Positions 1-7,807 of a DNA stretch of 64,000 nucleotides are shown here, piece after piece. The position numbers and the translations under genes were made by a program. This DNA comes from Streptomyces sp. WMMC940 (GTDB taxonomy: Bacteria > Actinomycetota > Actinomycetes > Streptomycetales > Streptomycetaceae), in NCBI RefSeq assembly GCF_027460265.1, contig NZ_JAPZBC010000001.1, positions 1,116,001 through 1,180,000 on the forward strand, read 5' to 3'. How positions within the stretch are numbered: the first letter of the stretch is position 1; the number at the start of each line of letters is the position of its first letter. The notes under the pieces are model-generated. The model did no database searches. It saw only the letters and a list, made by a program, of their open reading frames with translations, and had not been told where the DNA came from.

Positions 1-1112
1 CGTTCGATCGCCGCACGCAGCTTGGCGAAGGTCGGGGAGTCGACGGGCGCCTGCAGGGCGACCTCCCGGTGGTGGAACTCCCAGTCGACGTCGGGTCCGG
101 TGAGCCGGTCGAGGGTCTCCCGGAACTCCTCCTCGCCACCGGGCACCATCCGCCCGTCGACGAAGGCGCTTGCGTGGCCGGGGATCACATTGACCTTGTA
201 ACCGGCGTCCAGCATCGTCGGGTTGCTGCTGTTGCGCACGACCGGTTCGACCAGCGCGGCGGCGCGGCCGAGCTTGGCCATCAGGGCGTCCACGTCGAGA
301 TCCGGCGCGTCGAGGTCGGCGGCGACGCCCTGCAGGGCCGCCAGCTCCGAGAGGGCCGCGCGCACGGTCGGGGTGAGCCGGACCGGCCAGTCGTACGCAC
401 CGATCCTGCCGATCGCCGCGGCCAGCCGAGTGACGGCGTTGGAGCGGTTGACCTTGGAGCCGTGGCCCGCCCTGCCGTGGGCGGTCAGCTTCAGCCAGGC
501 GGTGCCGCGCTCACCGGCGCCGACCGGGTACAGCGCCATTCCGGGGCCGGCGTGGAAGGTGAAGGCCCCGGATTCGCTGATGCCTTCCGTGCAGCCCTCG
601 AAAAGCTCGGCGTGCCGGTCGGCGAGGAAGCCCGCCCCGTCCTCCGCGCTGGCCTCCTCGTCGGCCGTGTAGGCGATGACGATGTCCCGGCGCGGCCGGA
701 CGCCCGCGCGGTGCCAGGCCCGCACGACGGACAGGACCATCGCGTCCATGTTCTTCATGTCGACCGCGCCGCGCCCCCAGACGACGCCGTCGCGGACCTC
801 GCCGGAGAACGGGGGGACGCTCCAGTCGGCGGGCTCGGCCGGGACCACGTCGAGATGCCCGTGGACCAGGAGGGCGTCCGAGGAGGGGTCGGTGCCCTCG
901 ATCCTGGCGACCACGTTCGTACGGCCGGGAGTGCGCTCCAGCATGACGGGCTCGAGGCCGGCGGCTGCGAGCCGCTCCGCCATGTACTCCGCGGCGGGGC
1001 GCTCACGGCAGTCGCCCCCGCCGCGGTTGGTGGTGTCGATGCGGATGAGCTCGGACGTGAAGGTCACCACCTCGTCGAGGGCGGTGTCGTCGACGGGTGC
1101 TGCCGTTGTCAT
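1..1112 (-). CDS. M20 family metallopeptidase/deacylase, 3'-truncated by window edge
   Basis: This is a zinc-dependent amidohydrolase of the M20 (ArgE/DapE/CPG2) family, cytoplasmic, removing an amino acid or acyl group from a small substrate that the sequence does not define. About 370 residues are visible from the ATG at 1112; the C-terminus lies beyond base 1. The metal-binding signature LVHGHLDVVP is near residue 80, followed by a WGRGAVDMK stretch and ADEEAS, which carries the catalytic glutamate pair, then the dimerisation (lid) domain with AHGRAGHGS. All key residues are present. The M55 D-aminopeptidase gene lies upstream on the same strand with a 76-base gap, so the two are probably co-transcribed and may both process peptides or cell-wall-derived peptides. 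Family assignment is firm; substrate is unknown. Confidence 0.9.
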   Translation of the reverse strand, partial: MTTAAPVDDTALDEVVTFTSELIRIDTTNRGGGDCRERPAAEYMAERLAAAGLEPVMLERTPGRTNVVARIEGTDPSSDALLVHGHLDVVPAEPADWSVPPFSGEVRDGVVWGRGAVDMKNMDAMVLSVVRAWHRAGVRPRRDIVIAYTADEEASAEDGAGFLADRHAELFEGCTEGISESGAFTFHAGPGMALYPVGAGERGTAWLKLTAHGRAGHGSKVNRSNAVTRLAAAIGRIGAYDWPVRLTPTVRAALSELAALQGVAADLDAPDLDVDALMAKLGRAAALVEPVVRNSSNPTMLDAGYKVNVIPGHASAFVDGRMVPGGEEEFRETLDRLTGPDVDWEFHHREVALQAPVDSPTFAKLRAAIE

Positions 1113-1188
1113 GTCGTGGGACCTGTCCCTGTGCCGTGTGTCGGATGGTGCGGTGGGCTCGGTGGTCCGGGTGGGGCGGCGGGTCACG

Positions 1189-2022
1189 TCAGCCATACTG
1201 CTCCTCCACCGCGGCGGAGACGATCGTCGTGACGGCCTTGAACGTGCGAATGGCCTCATACATGGTCTCGCTGGTGTAAACGGCGCGGCGCTCGCCGCCG
1301 CGGGCCGTGCCCGGCACGACGGTGGCGGCCGCGGCGAGGTGCTCCGCGTCGAACTCCAGCTCCACGGTGAACGGTCCGCCCCGGACCGGCTCGTGGCGGA
1401 CGGCGAGTGCCGTGGCCTCCTTGGCGGCGGCGCGAATGTCGGCGGCCGTGCGCGTCGGCGTGCGGCACACCGCCGCGTACCGCGAGACATGGTCCTTGAC
1501 CGCGACCTTGCGGGCCTCCGGCGCATATCCCAGGGCGTCCTCACAGGTGAGGTCGTCGCCGGTGACGAGGACCACCGGGACCCCGTACTCCGCGACCACG
1601 TGCGCGTTGAGCAGGCCCTCGCTCGCCCGGGTGCCGTTCAGCCACACGCCTGTGATCGAGTTCGCCAGGTAGGTGTGCGCGAGGACGCCCTCGGCTCCGG
1701 CGCCCGTGTGATAGCCGACGAAGGCGATGCCGTCCACGTCGCCGTGCTGCACGCCCTCCACCATGGACAGCGACTTGTGCCGCCCCGTCAGCATCTCGGC
1801 ACGGTCGTCCAGGTGCTCCAGCAGAAGGTTCCGCATGCTCAAGTGCGCTTCGTTGATGAGCACCTCATCGGCACCGCCGTCGAGGAAGCCGAGCACCGCC
1901 GCGTTCACGTCCGAGGTGAAGAGGGACCGGCAGCGCTCCCACTGGGGCGTGCCCGGCAGCACGTCGGCCGGCCACGTGACACCGGTGGCACCCTCCATGT
2001 CGGCACTGATCAGGATCTTCAT
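1189..2022 (-). CDS. M55 family metallopeptidase, DppA-like D-aminopeptidase
   Basis: The 277-residue protein matches the DppA/M55 family, zinc D-aminopeptidases that hydrolyse D-Ala-D-Ala and similar D-peptides and assemble as a decameric ring in the cytoplasm. The N-terminus reads MKILISADMEG, giving the family's Asp8 and Glu10 zinc ligands; His60 (INEAH), His105 (GYHTGAG), His116 (LAHTY) and Glu135 (TRASEG) sit at the spacing expected for the remaining ligands and the catalytic histidine. Length is normal for the family. It starts at ATG 2022 and precedes the M20 gene on the same strand, suggesting a two-gene peptide-scavenging or cell-wall-recycling operon. The family is clear; the D-peptide substrate is inferred from family knowledge. 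Confidence 0.9.
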   Translation of the reverse strand: MKILISADMEGATGVTWPADVLPGTPQWERCRSLFTSDVNAAVLGFLDGGADEVLINEAHLSMRNLLLEHLDDRAEMLTGRHKSLSMVEGVQHGDVDGIAFVGYHTGAGAEGVLAHTYLANSITGVWLNGTRASEGLLNAHVVAEYGVPVVLVTGDDLTCEDALGYAPEARKVAVKDHVSRYAAVCRTPTRTAADIRAAAKEATALAVRHEPVRGGPFTVELEFDAEHLAAAATVVPGTARGGERRAVYTSETMYEAIRTFKAVTTIVSAAVEEQYG

Positions 2023-2181
2023 GCCAGGAACCGTACGCGGCGCCCGCCGGGCCGACCACCCCTGTGGACAACTCCCGCCGGTTCAGACCCGTGACCTCAC
2101 TCGTTCCGCCCTCCGACCTGCTCCTTCACCGTCAGCACGGTCGACTCGGGCCGTCTCGTCGGACCTTCGCCGGGAAGGCAC

Positions 2182-2904
2182 TCACCCGGCGCCGCCGGGT
2201 ACGAAGGACCGGCACCTGGGCACGCCGCGGTCGGGCGTCGCCGGCATCCGGTCGGGGTGTTCGAACTCGATGACGGGGCAGCCCAGTTCCCGTACCCGGC
2301 CGACGACTGCGCCGGGGTCCCGTACGCCCGCGCCGGGCAGGAGCGCGGCGAGCCGGCGGACCAGTTCGCCGGAGCCGGGGAGTTCGACGTGCAGGGCGAA
2401 CCCGGGCGCGACCCGCTCCCCGCCGGGCCCGTCGACGGAGCCGAACCGCCCGGAGTCCGCCGCCAGGACGAGCAGCCGCTCCGGTCCCGGGTCCGGGAGC
2501 GGGTACGCCCACCACACCACGTCGATCCGCTCCTCCCGAGGCCGGTCGCCGCCCGCGCCGAGCCGGGCGCGCCCAGCCGCCGGACAGAAGGCGGGCGTCC
2601 AGGACGGGGCGCCCGGTCCGGTGCGGCGACCGCCGCCGCCCCACGACCGGGCCGGCGCGTACGCCGAGGGCCCCGGGGACGACGAGGACACGGAGACGCC
2701 GGCCGCCGACAGGGCGCCGGTGACGGGCAGCAGGTCCGCGGCGGGCCGGCCGACGGCCGCCTCCTCGTTGTGACCGAACAGCGCCCGCGCACCCTCGGAC
2801 CAGTGCGAGACACGGCCGGCGCCGTCGACGAGGACCACGGCCAGGCCCGCCGGGCCGACCGCCACCGACCGCCGCCGCAAGGCCGGCGGAACGCCACCGT
2901 CCAT
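2182..2904 (-). CDS. PAS domain protein, possibly a truncated SpoIIE-type sensor phosphatase
   Basis: About 240 residues from ATG 2904, which has an AAGGAG ten bases upstream; a TTG at 2952 would extend it but is less likely. Residues about 10-65 look like a PAS fold (LAVVLVDGAGRVSHWSEGAR, then LFGHNEEAAVGRPAADLLPV). The rest is a Pro/Gly-rich stretch, then a segment resembling the second sensor region of streptomycete PAS-GAF-SpoIIE proteins. In Streptomyces such PAS domains usually head PP2C/SpoIIE phosphatases, but here the reading frame stops before any phosphatase domain and none is seen in the 160 bases after it. It may be a free-standing PAS protein or a decayed remnant. No ligand-binding residue can be named. 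Confidence 0.6.
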   Translation of the reverse strand: MDGGVPPALRRRSVAVGPAGLAVVLVDGAGRVSHWSEGARALFGHNEEAAVGRPAADLLPVTGALSAAGVSVSSSSPGPSAYAPARSWGGGGRRTGPGAPSWTPAFCPAAGRARLGAGGDRPREERIDVVWWAYPLPDPGPERLLVLAADSGRFGSVDGPGGERVAPGFALHVELPGSGELVRRLAALLPGAGVRDPGAVVGRVRELGCPVIEFEHPDRMPATPDRGVPRCRSFVPGGAG

Positions 2905-3437
2905 GACTGACAGGCTCCTTCCCGGACGCGGGATCCACGACAAGTGACTCAACAGTAGGCCCCTGCGAGCGCGACCCGCCGGTCATCGCGCGAATCGGCC
3001 GGGTACCCGCGCACCACGGGCCGGGGCGGCGCAGTCCGCACCGCTGCGCCGCCCGGCCCCACCCCGTCCGCACGGTCCCGGACCTCCGCAGGTCCCGGAC
3101 CACCCAACGATCCCGGCCCCCGCCGCTTCCGGCCCTCCCCCTTCCGGACGTCCGAGCGCTTCCGGGCTCCGAGCGCTTCCGGGCTCCGAACGGCTCCTGG
3201 CATGCGCCGCTTCCGGCCGCGGACCTGAGTCGTCGGGCTCGCGAAGCCCTTCGAGGGTCCGCCCGGAGTCCGCATCGGGCCGCGCCGGGAGCATCCGCCT
3301 CGCGGTGTTCCGGAGGACGGCCCGGCGGCGGCCGGCACGTCGACCACGCCGCGGCCACCCCGGACGCCGGAGCAGGATCCCGAAGCGCTCTCCGAGCCCC
3401 GCTCACGCGAACCGGGAGGAACCCCACCACGCCCGTG
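2905..3437. other. Non-coding interval upstream of map and the PAS gene
   Basis: About 530 bases without a convincing gene on either strand; open frames here are long only because of the GC content and have no RBS or recognisable product. It holds a 17-bp tandem repeat (listed separately) and ends at the palindrome before the methionine aminopeptidase gene. Confidence 0.6.
3151..3201. repeat. 17-bp tandem repeat, three units
   Basis: Two identical units TCCGAGCGCTTCCGGGC at 3151-3167 and 3168-3184 are followed by a degenerate third unit at 3185-3201. The related word CGCTTCCGG recurs just outside. It lies in non-coding DNA between divergent genes. Confidence 0.75.
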
Positions 3438-3459
3438 ATACTAATACCGGTATAAGTAT
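3438..3459. promoter_or_regulatory. 22-bp palindromic operator overlapping the map promoter
   Basis: The site reads ATACT-A-ATACCGGTAT-A-AGTAT, a 22-bp palindrome centred on CCGG with only one mismatched pair. It is AT-rich in a GC-rich background and ends 30 bases before the map start. TATAAG inside it could serve as a -10 element, so a protein bound here would block transcription. Its core word CTAATACC recurs in the promoter of the small XRE regulator at 60287-60294, which makes that regulator a candidate ligand (inference). Confidence 0.65.
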
Positions 3460-3489
3460 TGGACAACCGCGCGGCAGGGAGTCACACGC

Positions 3490-4257
3490 ATGGTGGAGAT
3501 CAAGACCGACACGGCACTGGAGGCGATGAGAGAAGCCGGACGCGTCGTGGCCCACGCGCTTGCGGCCGCCCGCGACGCGGCCGCCGTGGGGGTACGCCCG
3601 CGCGAGCTCGACGAAGCGGCCCGCGCCGTTCTCGGCGAGGCCGGTGCCCGGTCCCCGTTCCTGGGCTACCAGCCCTCCTTCGCCCCGACCCCGTTCCCCG
3701 CCGTGATCTGCGCGTCCGTCAACGACGCCGTCTCGCACGGCATCCCCGACGACCGCCGCCTGCGCGACGGCGACCTCGTCAGCATCGACTGCGGAGCCGA
3801 ACTCGACGGCTGGACCGGTGACGCCGCGATCAGCTTCATCGTCGGCACCCCTCGCCCCGCCGACCTCGAACTCATCGCCGCCACCCGGCAGGCCCTGGAC
3901 GCCGGCATCGCCGCCGCCACCGTCGGCCACCGGATCGGGGACATCTCCCATGCCATCGGCACGGTCGCCCGCAGGGCCGGCTGCGGCATGCCGGCCGACT
4001 TCGGCGGCCACGGCATCGGCCGCCGGATGCACGAAGACCCCCACGTCCCCAACCACGGACGACCCGGCCGCGGATTCCCCCTGCGCCACGGCCTCACCCT
4101 CGCCATCGAACCCATGCTCATGGCCGGAGGACGCAACGCCTACCGCACCGGTCCCGACGGATGGACCCTGCGCACGATCGACGGCAGCAGAGCCGCCCAC
4201 GTCGAACACACCGTCGCCATCACCGAGGACGGCCCCCGCATCCTCACCCTGCCCTGA
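3490..4257 (+). CDS. map: Type I methionine aminopeptidase
   Basis: This 255-residue cytoplasmic enzyme removes the N-terminal methionine from new proteins using two divalent metals. All family ligands are visible: the two aspartates in SIDCGAELDGWTGDAA, the histidine in FGGHGIGRRMH, and glutamates in AIEPML and VEHTVAIT. Length equals the standard bacterial type I enzyme without an SH3-type N-terminal extension. ATG 3490 has AGGGAG eight bases upstream. Streptomycetes usually have more than one map gene with the housekeeping copy beside ribosomal protein genes; this one stands alone, so it is probably an accessory, regulated paralogue. The palindrome at 3438-3459 sits on its promoter. Enzyme identity is secure; the accessory role is inferred from context. 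Confidence 0.95.
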   Translation: MVEIKTDTALEAMREAGRVVAHALAAARDAAAVGVRPRELDEAARAVLGEAGARSPFLGYQPSFAPTPFPAVICASVNDAVSHGIPDDRRLRDGDLVSIDCGAELDGWTGDAAISFIVGTPRPADLELIAATRQALDAGIAAATVGHRIGDISHAIGTVARRAGCGMPADFGGHGIGRRMHEDPHVPNHGRPGRGFPLRHGLTLAIEPMLMAGGRNAYRTGPDGWTLRTIDGSRAAHVEHTVAITEDGPRILTLP

Positions 4258-4303
4258 CCCCGGACCCCTCGCGCACCCTCAGGATCGGCTCCGGGCATGC
4301 GAA

Positions 4304-4327
4304 GAACGCCACAACGCCACGGCGTTC
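4304..4327. terminator. Weak hairpin between convergent map and MFS genes
   Basis: GAACGCC at 4304-4310 pairs perfectly with GGCGTTC at 4321-4327 across a ten-base loop. It lies between the two convergent stop codons, so it may act as a bidirectional terminator; the short stem and lack of a T run make this tentative. Confidence 0.35.
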
Positions 4328-4368
4328 CCCTCCACCGGCTCCGGCCGCAGTGGATCTGCGGCCTCCGG

Positions 4369-6798
4369 TCAGGAGTACGGGTCCTCGTGCCCCAGCTGGA
4401 GTTCGCGCTCCGTGCGCCCCCCGGCCGCGACCTGCAGCACCGTCGCCACGGGGGGATAGCCGGCGGCGATGACGGTGTACTCGCCGGACGACAGATCGAC
4501 GAAGCGGAAGCTCCCCTCGGGGCCCGTGGTGAGAGTGTCGACGACGTTCCCCGCCGCGTCGAGCAGGGTCACCCGCGCGTCCTCCACGGGCCGCCCGCCG
4601 CCCGCGCGCACCGTGCCGCGCAGGACCGCGCCGCCGGCGAGTTCGATGTCCTGGCGGGTCTCCCGCGACGCCTGCACGCTCACGGGAAGTGCGGCCGGGC
4701 GGAAGGCCGGTGCGCTCGCCGCGAGGGTGTACTCCCCCGCCACCAGTTCGCCGATCACATAGCCGCCCTCCCGGCCGCTGCGGGTGGACGCCACGACCTC
4801 GCCGCGCACATCGGTCAGCGTCACCGCGGCGTCGCGCACGGGGGTTCCGTCGGCGGTGACCACGCTCCCGGCGAGCCGGCCGGCGCCCCCGAGAACGACG
4901 TCCAGGTCGACCGGCCGCTCGCCGACGGTGACGGACACGGCCTGCGGCTGGTGCCCACCGGCCGCGGCGATGAGGACGTACGAGCCGGATCCGGGGACGC
5001 TGAGAGCGTACCGTCCGTCCTCGCCGCTCGCCCCGCGTCCGATCTGCTGCCCCCGGACGTCGATGAGGGTGAGCGCGGCCCGGGGCACCGTGCTGCCGTC
5101 GTGGTGCCGGACCGTGCCGCAGACGGGTACTCCCGCGTTGGGGGCCGCCGGCGCGGGCGCCGGGGCGGAGGGCGCCGTGCGGGCGTGGGGCACGGACGTG
5201 GGTTCGGCGGCCGTGGGGGTGTTGTGGGTCACCAACGGTTTCTCCTTGAGGAAGAAGGCGAGGATCAGGCCGAGGACGAGCACCGGCACGAGGTAGAGGA
5301 AGATCCGCGGCATCGCGTCGGCGTACGCCTGGATGTAGCCGTCCCGCAGGGCGGGCGGCATCGCGTGCACGAGCTGCGGGGTGATGGCCTCTGCCTCGGG
5401 CACGCCCTCGGGGGTCGTGGGGATGCGTCCGGCCAGGGCGTCGGCGAGCCGGTCGGCGAAGAGGGTGCCGAAGACGGCCGCGCCGACGCTGCCGCCGATC
5501 TGGCGGAAGTAGTTGTTGGCGCTGGTCGCGGTGCCGAGGTCGGCGGGCGGTACGGAGTTCTGCACCGCCAGGACCAGCACCGGCAGCACCAGGCCCACAC
5601 CGATGCCGAGGACCGCCTGCCACACCGAGTACGCGAACCGGGAGGTGTCGGTCTCCAGACCCGACAGCAGCCACATGCCGACGGCCGCCAGGGCGGTACC
5701 GGCCACCGGATGGGACTTGTAGTGACCGGTGCGGCTGATGAGGTGGCCCGACACGATCGAGGCGACGACGATGCCGCCCATCATGGGCAGCATCAGCAGC
5801 CCGGACTCGGTGGCGCTGGCACCGTCGACCATCTGCAGGAACGTGGGCAGATAGCCGGCCGCGCCGAAGAGGGCGACGCCGACCACGGCTCCCACGAGAC
5901 CGGTGACGTTGAAGACCGAGTCGCGGAACAGCCGCAGGGGGATCACGGGTTCGGGCGCGTGGTGCTCGACGGCGAGGAACAGCAGGGTCGTTCCGGCGGC
6001 GCCCGCGGCAAGGGCGAGGATGACGCGCGAGTTCCAGGCGTACTCGGTGCCTCCCCAACTGGTCAGCAGGACGAGGCAGGTGGAAGCCGCGGCCAGGAGC
6101 AAAGCGCCGAGGACATCGAAACGGCCCCTCGCCGGCGGCTTGGGGAGCTTCAGCACGACGGCCACCACGGCGAGGGTGACGAGGCCGAACGGAACGTTGA
6201 AGTAGAAGCACCAGCGCCATGACACGTGATCGGTGAAGAAGCCGCCGAGCAGCGGCCCGGCGACCGAGGCGAGCCCGAAGGCAGCGCCGATGAGGCCCAT
6301 GAACCGGCCGCGTTCCCTGGCCGGGACGATGTCGGCGATGATCGCCTGGACGCCGATGATCAGTCCGCCGGCGCCGATGCCCTGGACGGCCCGGAAGGCG
6401 ATGAGCTCGTCCATCGTCCGGGACCAGCCCGCGAGGGCGGAGCCGGCGACGAACACGACGATGGCGAACTGGAAGACGCCCTTGCGGCCGTAGAGGTCAC
6501 CGAGTTTTCCGTAGACCGGCAGTCCGATGGTGGCCGTGAGCAGATAGGCGGTGATCGCCCAGGACATGCGGTCCAGACCGTGGAGTTCGCCCACGATCCT
6601 CGGCAGCGCCGTGGCGACGATCATCTGCTCCAGGGCCGCGAGCAGCAGCGCGAGCAGCAGACCGAAGAACACGAGCCGGACCCGCCGGGGGCTGAGTGCG
6701 GCCGCGTCGCCGCCTCCGGCGGCGGGGGGTGCGGGGGGTCCGTGACGACCGGTCGCCACGGCGGTCTGCCCGTCCTTCACCAGAGTGATCCCGCCCAC
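4369..6798 (-). CDS. DHA2-type MFS exporter fused to three carboxypeptidase-regulatory-like domains
   Basis: The protein is about 809 residues from GTG 6798, which has GGGGAG at good spacing; a TTG at 6852 would add 18 unlikely residues. Residues about 35-520 form a 14-helix drug:proton antiporter of the EmrB/QacA (DHA2) type, with TALPRIVGEL in helix 1, the GKLGDLYGRKG loop motif and the RAVQGIGAGG motif. Usual family length is 480-550 residues. The remaining C-terminus holds three consecutive beta-sandwich repeats of the carboxypeptidase-regulatory-like (CarboxypepD_reg/SdrD B-like) type, each with a V-x-G-x-V opening, a middle V-T-L-x-D strand and a G-x-Y/F closing motif; they begin near residues 560, 635 and 715. 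The substrate cannot be read from the sequence. No regulator gene is adjacent. Confidence 0.9.
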   Translation of the reverse strand: MGGITLVKDGQTAVATGRHGPPAPPAAGGGDAAALSPRRVRLVFFGLLLALLLAALEQMIVATALPRIVGELHGLDRMSWAITAYLLTATIGLPVYGKLGDLYGRKGVFQFAIVVFVAGSALAGWSRTMDELIAFRAVQGIGAGGLIIGVQAIIADIVPARERGRFMGLIGAAFGLASVAGPLLGGFFTDHVSWRWCFYFNVPFGLVTLAVVAVVLKLPKPPARGRFDVLGALLLAAASTCLVLLTSWGGTEYAWNSRVILALAAGAAGTTLLFLAVEHHAPEPVIPLRLFRDSVFNVTGLVGAVVGVALFGAAGYLPTFLQMVDGASATESGLLMLPMMGGIVVASIVSGHLISRTGHYKSHPVAGTALAAVGMWLLSGLETDTSRFAYSVWQAVLGIGVGLVLPVLVLAVQNSVPPADLGTATSANNYFRQIGGSVGAAVFGTLFADRLADALAGRIPTTPEGVPEAEAITPQLVHAMPPALRDGYIQAYADAMPRIFLYLVPVLVLGLILAFFLKEKPLVTHNTPTAAEPTSVPHARTAPSAPAPAPAAPNAGVPVCGTVRHHDGSTVPRAALTLIDVRGQQIGRGASGEDGRYALSVPGSGSYVLIAAAGGHQPQAVSVTVGERPVDLDVVLGGAGRLAGSVVTADGTPVRDAAVTLTDVRGEVVASTRSGREGGYVIGELVAGEYTLAASAPAFRPAALPVSVQASRETRQDIELAGGAVLRGTVRAGGGRPVEDARVTLLDAAGNVVDTLTTGPEGSFRFVDLSSGEYTVIAAGYPPVATVLQVAAGGRTERELQLGHEDPYS

Positions 6799-7228
6799 GT
6801 ACTGCTCCCCTCGTCGCGGCTGCGCGGCGCCATTCTTCGCATTGCATGCCAAGACGGATCAAGCCGGACGCTTGCGTCGAGGAGGGGCGCAGTGCGGGCG
6901 GACGGGGACCCCGGGGGCGCACAACAGCGGCTCATCAGGCGCTTTTCTGTGCACCCGGTGTGCCGGGGGGCCCACGGAACCACGGGGAAAACCACTCGAA
7001 ACGGTGACCCGAACGGGGGCGCGGCGGAGGGGAGTTCACCTCCGGACCGGATGAAGGACCCTCCGGATCCGCTCCCTTGGGATCCTTGTGACTCCCTCGG
7101 GGGGAGGGACGGCGTCGCGAGCGCGGCACCGCCCCTTCGCCCCGAAGAATCACCGCCCGAAAGGATCAGCCCTCAGGAGGGCCGGCGCTCAAGAGGGCCG
7201 GCGCCCGGTCGAGCGGTGCTCGAGATGC
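6799..7228. other. Non-coding interval upstream of the MFS exporter gene
   Basis: About 430 bases with no supportable gene. It contains the exporter's promoter region and, near 7171-7205, two copies of AGGGCCGGCGC separated by a few bases. I see no clear operator or RNA gene. Confidence 0.5.
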
Positions 7229-7672
7229 TCACTTCTCGACTTCGGCGGCGAGGTTCGCGAGCACCTCGTCGTGGATCCGGGCCAGGCCCCTGGGCGCGAA
7301 GGTGCGCTCGAAGAACCCGCCGATGCCACCAGCGCCGTTCCAGACGGTGGTGACCACGACCCGCGAGCGGCCCTCGCCGGCGGGCGTCACGGTCCAGGTG
7401 GTGACCATCGAGGAGTTGCGGTCCTTCTCGACGAGCTGACCGTCGGTCGGTTCGGTCACCTCGAGGAGGCAGTCACGGACGCGCTTGCTGGTGGCCTGGA
7501 GCTTCCAGTGGACGAGGGTGCCCTCGCCGTCGCCGCCCTCGCGCACCTGGTACTCGCTGAAGTGCCCGGGCAGGAGCTTCGCGCGGGTGTCCTTGTAGTC
7601 GGCCAGCGCGTCGAACACGGCCTCCGCGCCCCCCGCGACGATCCGTTCCGTCGTGGCCTCGACCTGCGCCAT
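7229..7672 (-). CDS. SRPBCC (START/Bet v 1-like) family protein
   Basis: A 147-residue protein starting at ATG 7672 behind a strong GGAGGAG. The fold is indicated by the N-terminal pattern ATTERIVAGGAEAVFDALAD, the central VHWKLQATSKRVRD strand pair, and a long C-terminal helix ending LARIHDEVLANLAAEVEK. SRPBCC proteins have a deep hydrophobic cavity; those of this small type (polyketide cyclase/dehydrase-like) bind lipids or aromatic compounds, or take part in envelope and carotenoid-like biosynthesis, but no catalytic residue is evident. It is transcribed divergently from the radical SAM gene, so the intergenic LexA-like box could affect either. Exact role unknown. Confidence 0.85.
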   Translation of the reverse strand: MAQVEATTERIVAGGAEAVFDALADYKDTRAKLLPGHFSEYQVREGGDGEGTLVHWKLQATSKRVRDCLLEVTEPTDGQLVEKDRNSSMVTTWTVTPAGEGRSRVVVTTVWNGAGGIGGFFERTFAPRGLARIHDEVLANLAAEVEK

Positions 7673-7762
7673 CGCTTCTCCTCCAACACTCGTTCCCTGC
7701 AGTGCCACCCAGCCAACCACCTCCGCCCCGGCCGCCCAAATTCGGGGTTGCGGCGATCAAGG

Positions 7763-7774
7763 GAACACATGTTC
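7763..7774. promoter_or_regulatory. LexA (SOS) box core
   Basis: GAAC-ACAT-GTTC is a perfect match to the actinobacterial/Gram-positive SOS box core GAACN4GTTC. It lies 33 bases before the radical SAM start codon and about 90 bases before the divergent SRPBCC start, a plausible position for LexA repression. TATTCT follows within four bases and may be part of the radical SAM promoter. Confidence 0.6.
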
Positions 7775-7807
7775 TATTCTGTGGTCAGTGCTACCGAGGA
7801 GGCGCCC

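Noticed and set aside
4244..6220. Very long alternative open frames opposite or alongside the MFS exporter gene
   Set aside because: They are Arg/Pro/Gly-rich shadows caused by GC bias; the exporter frame has clear transmembrane helices and family motifs.
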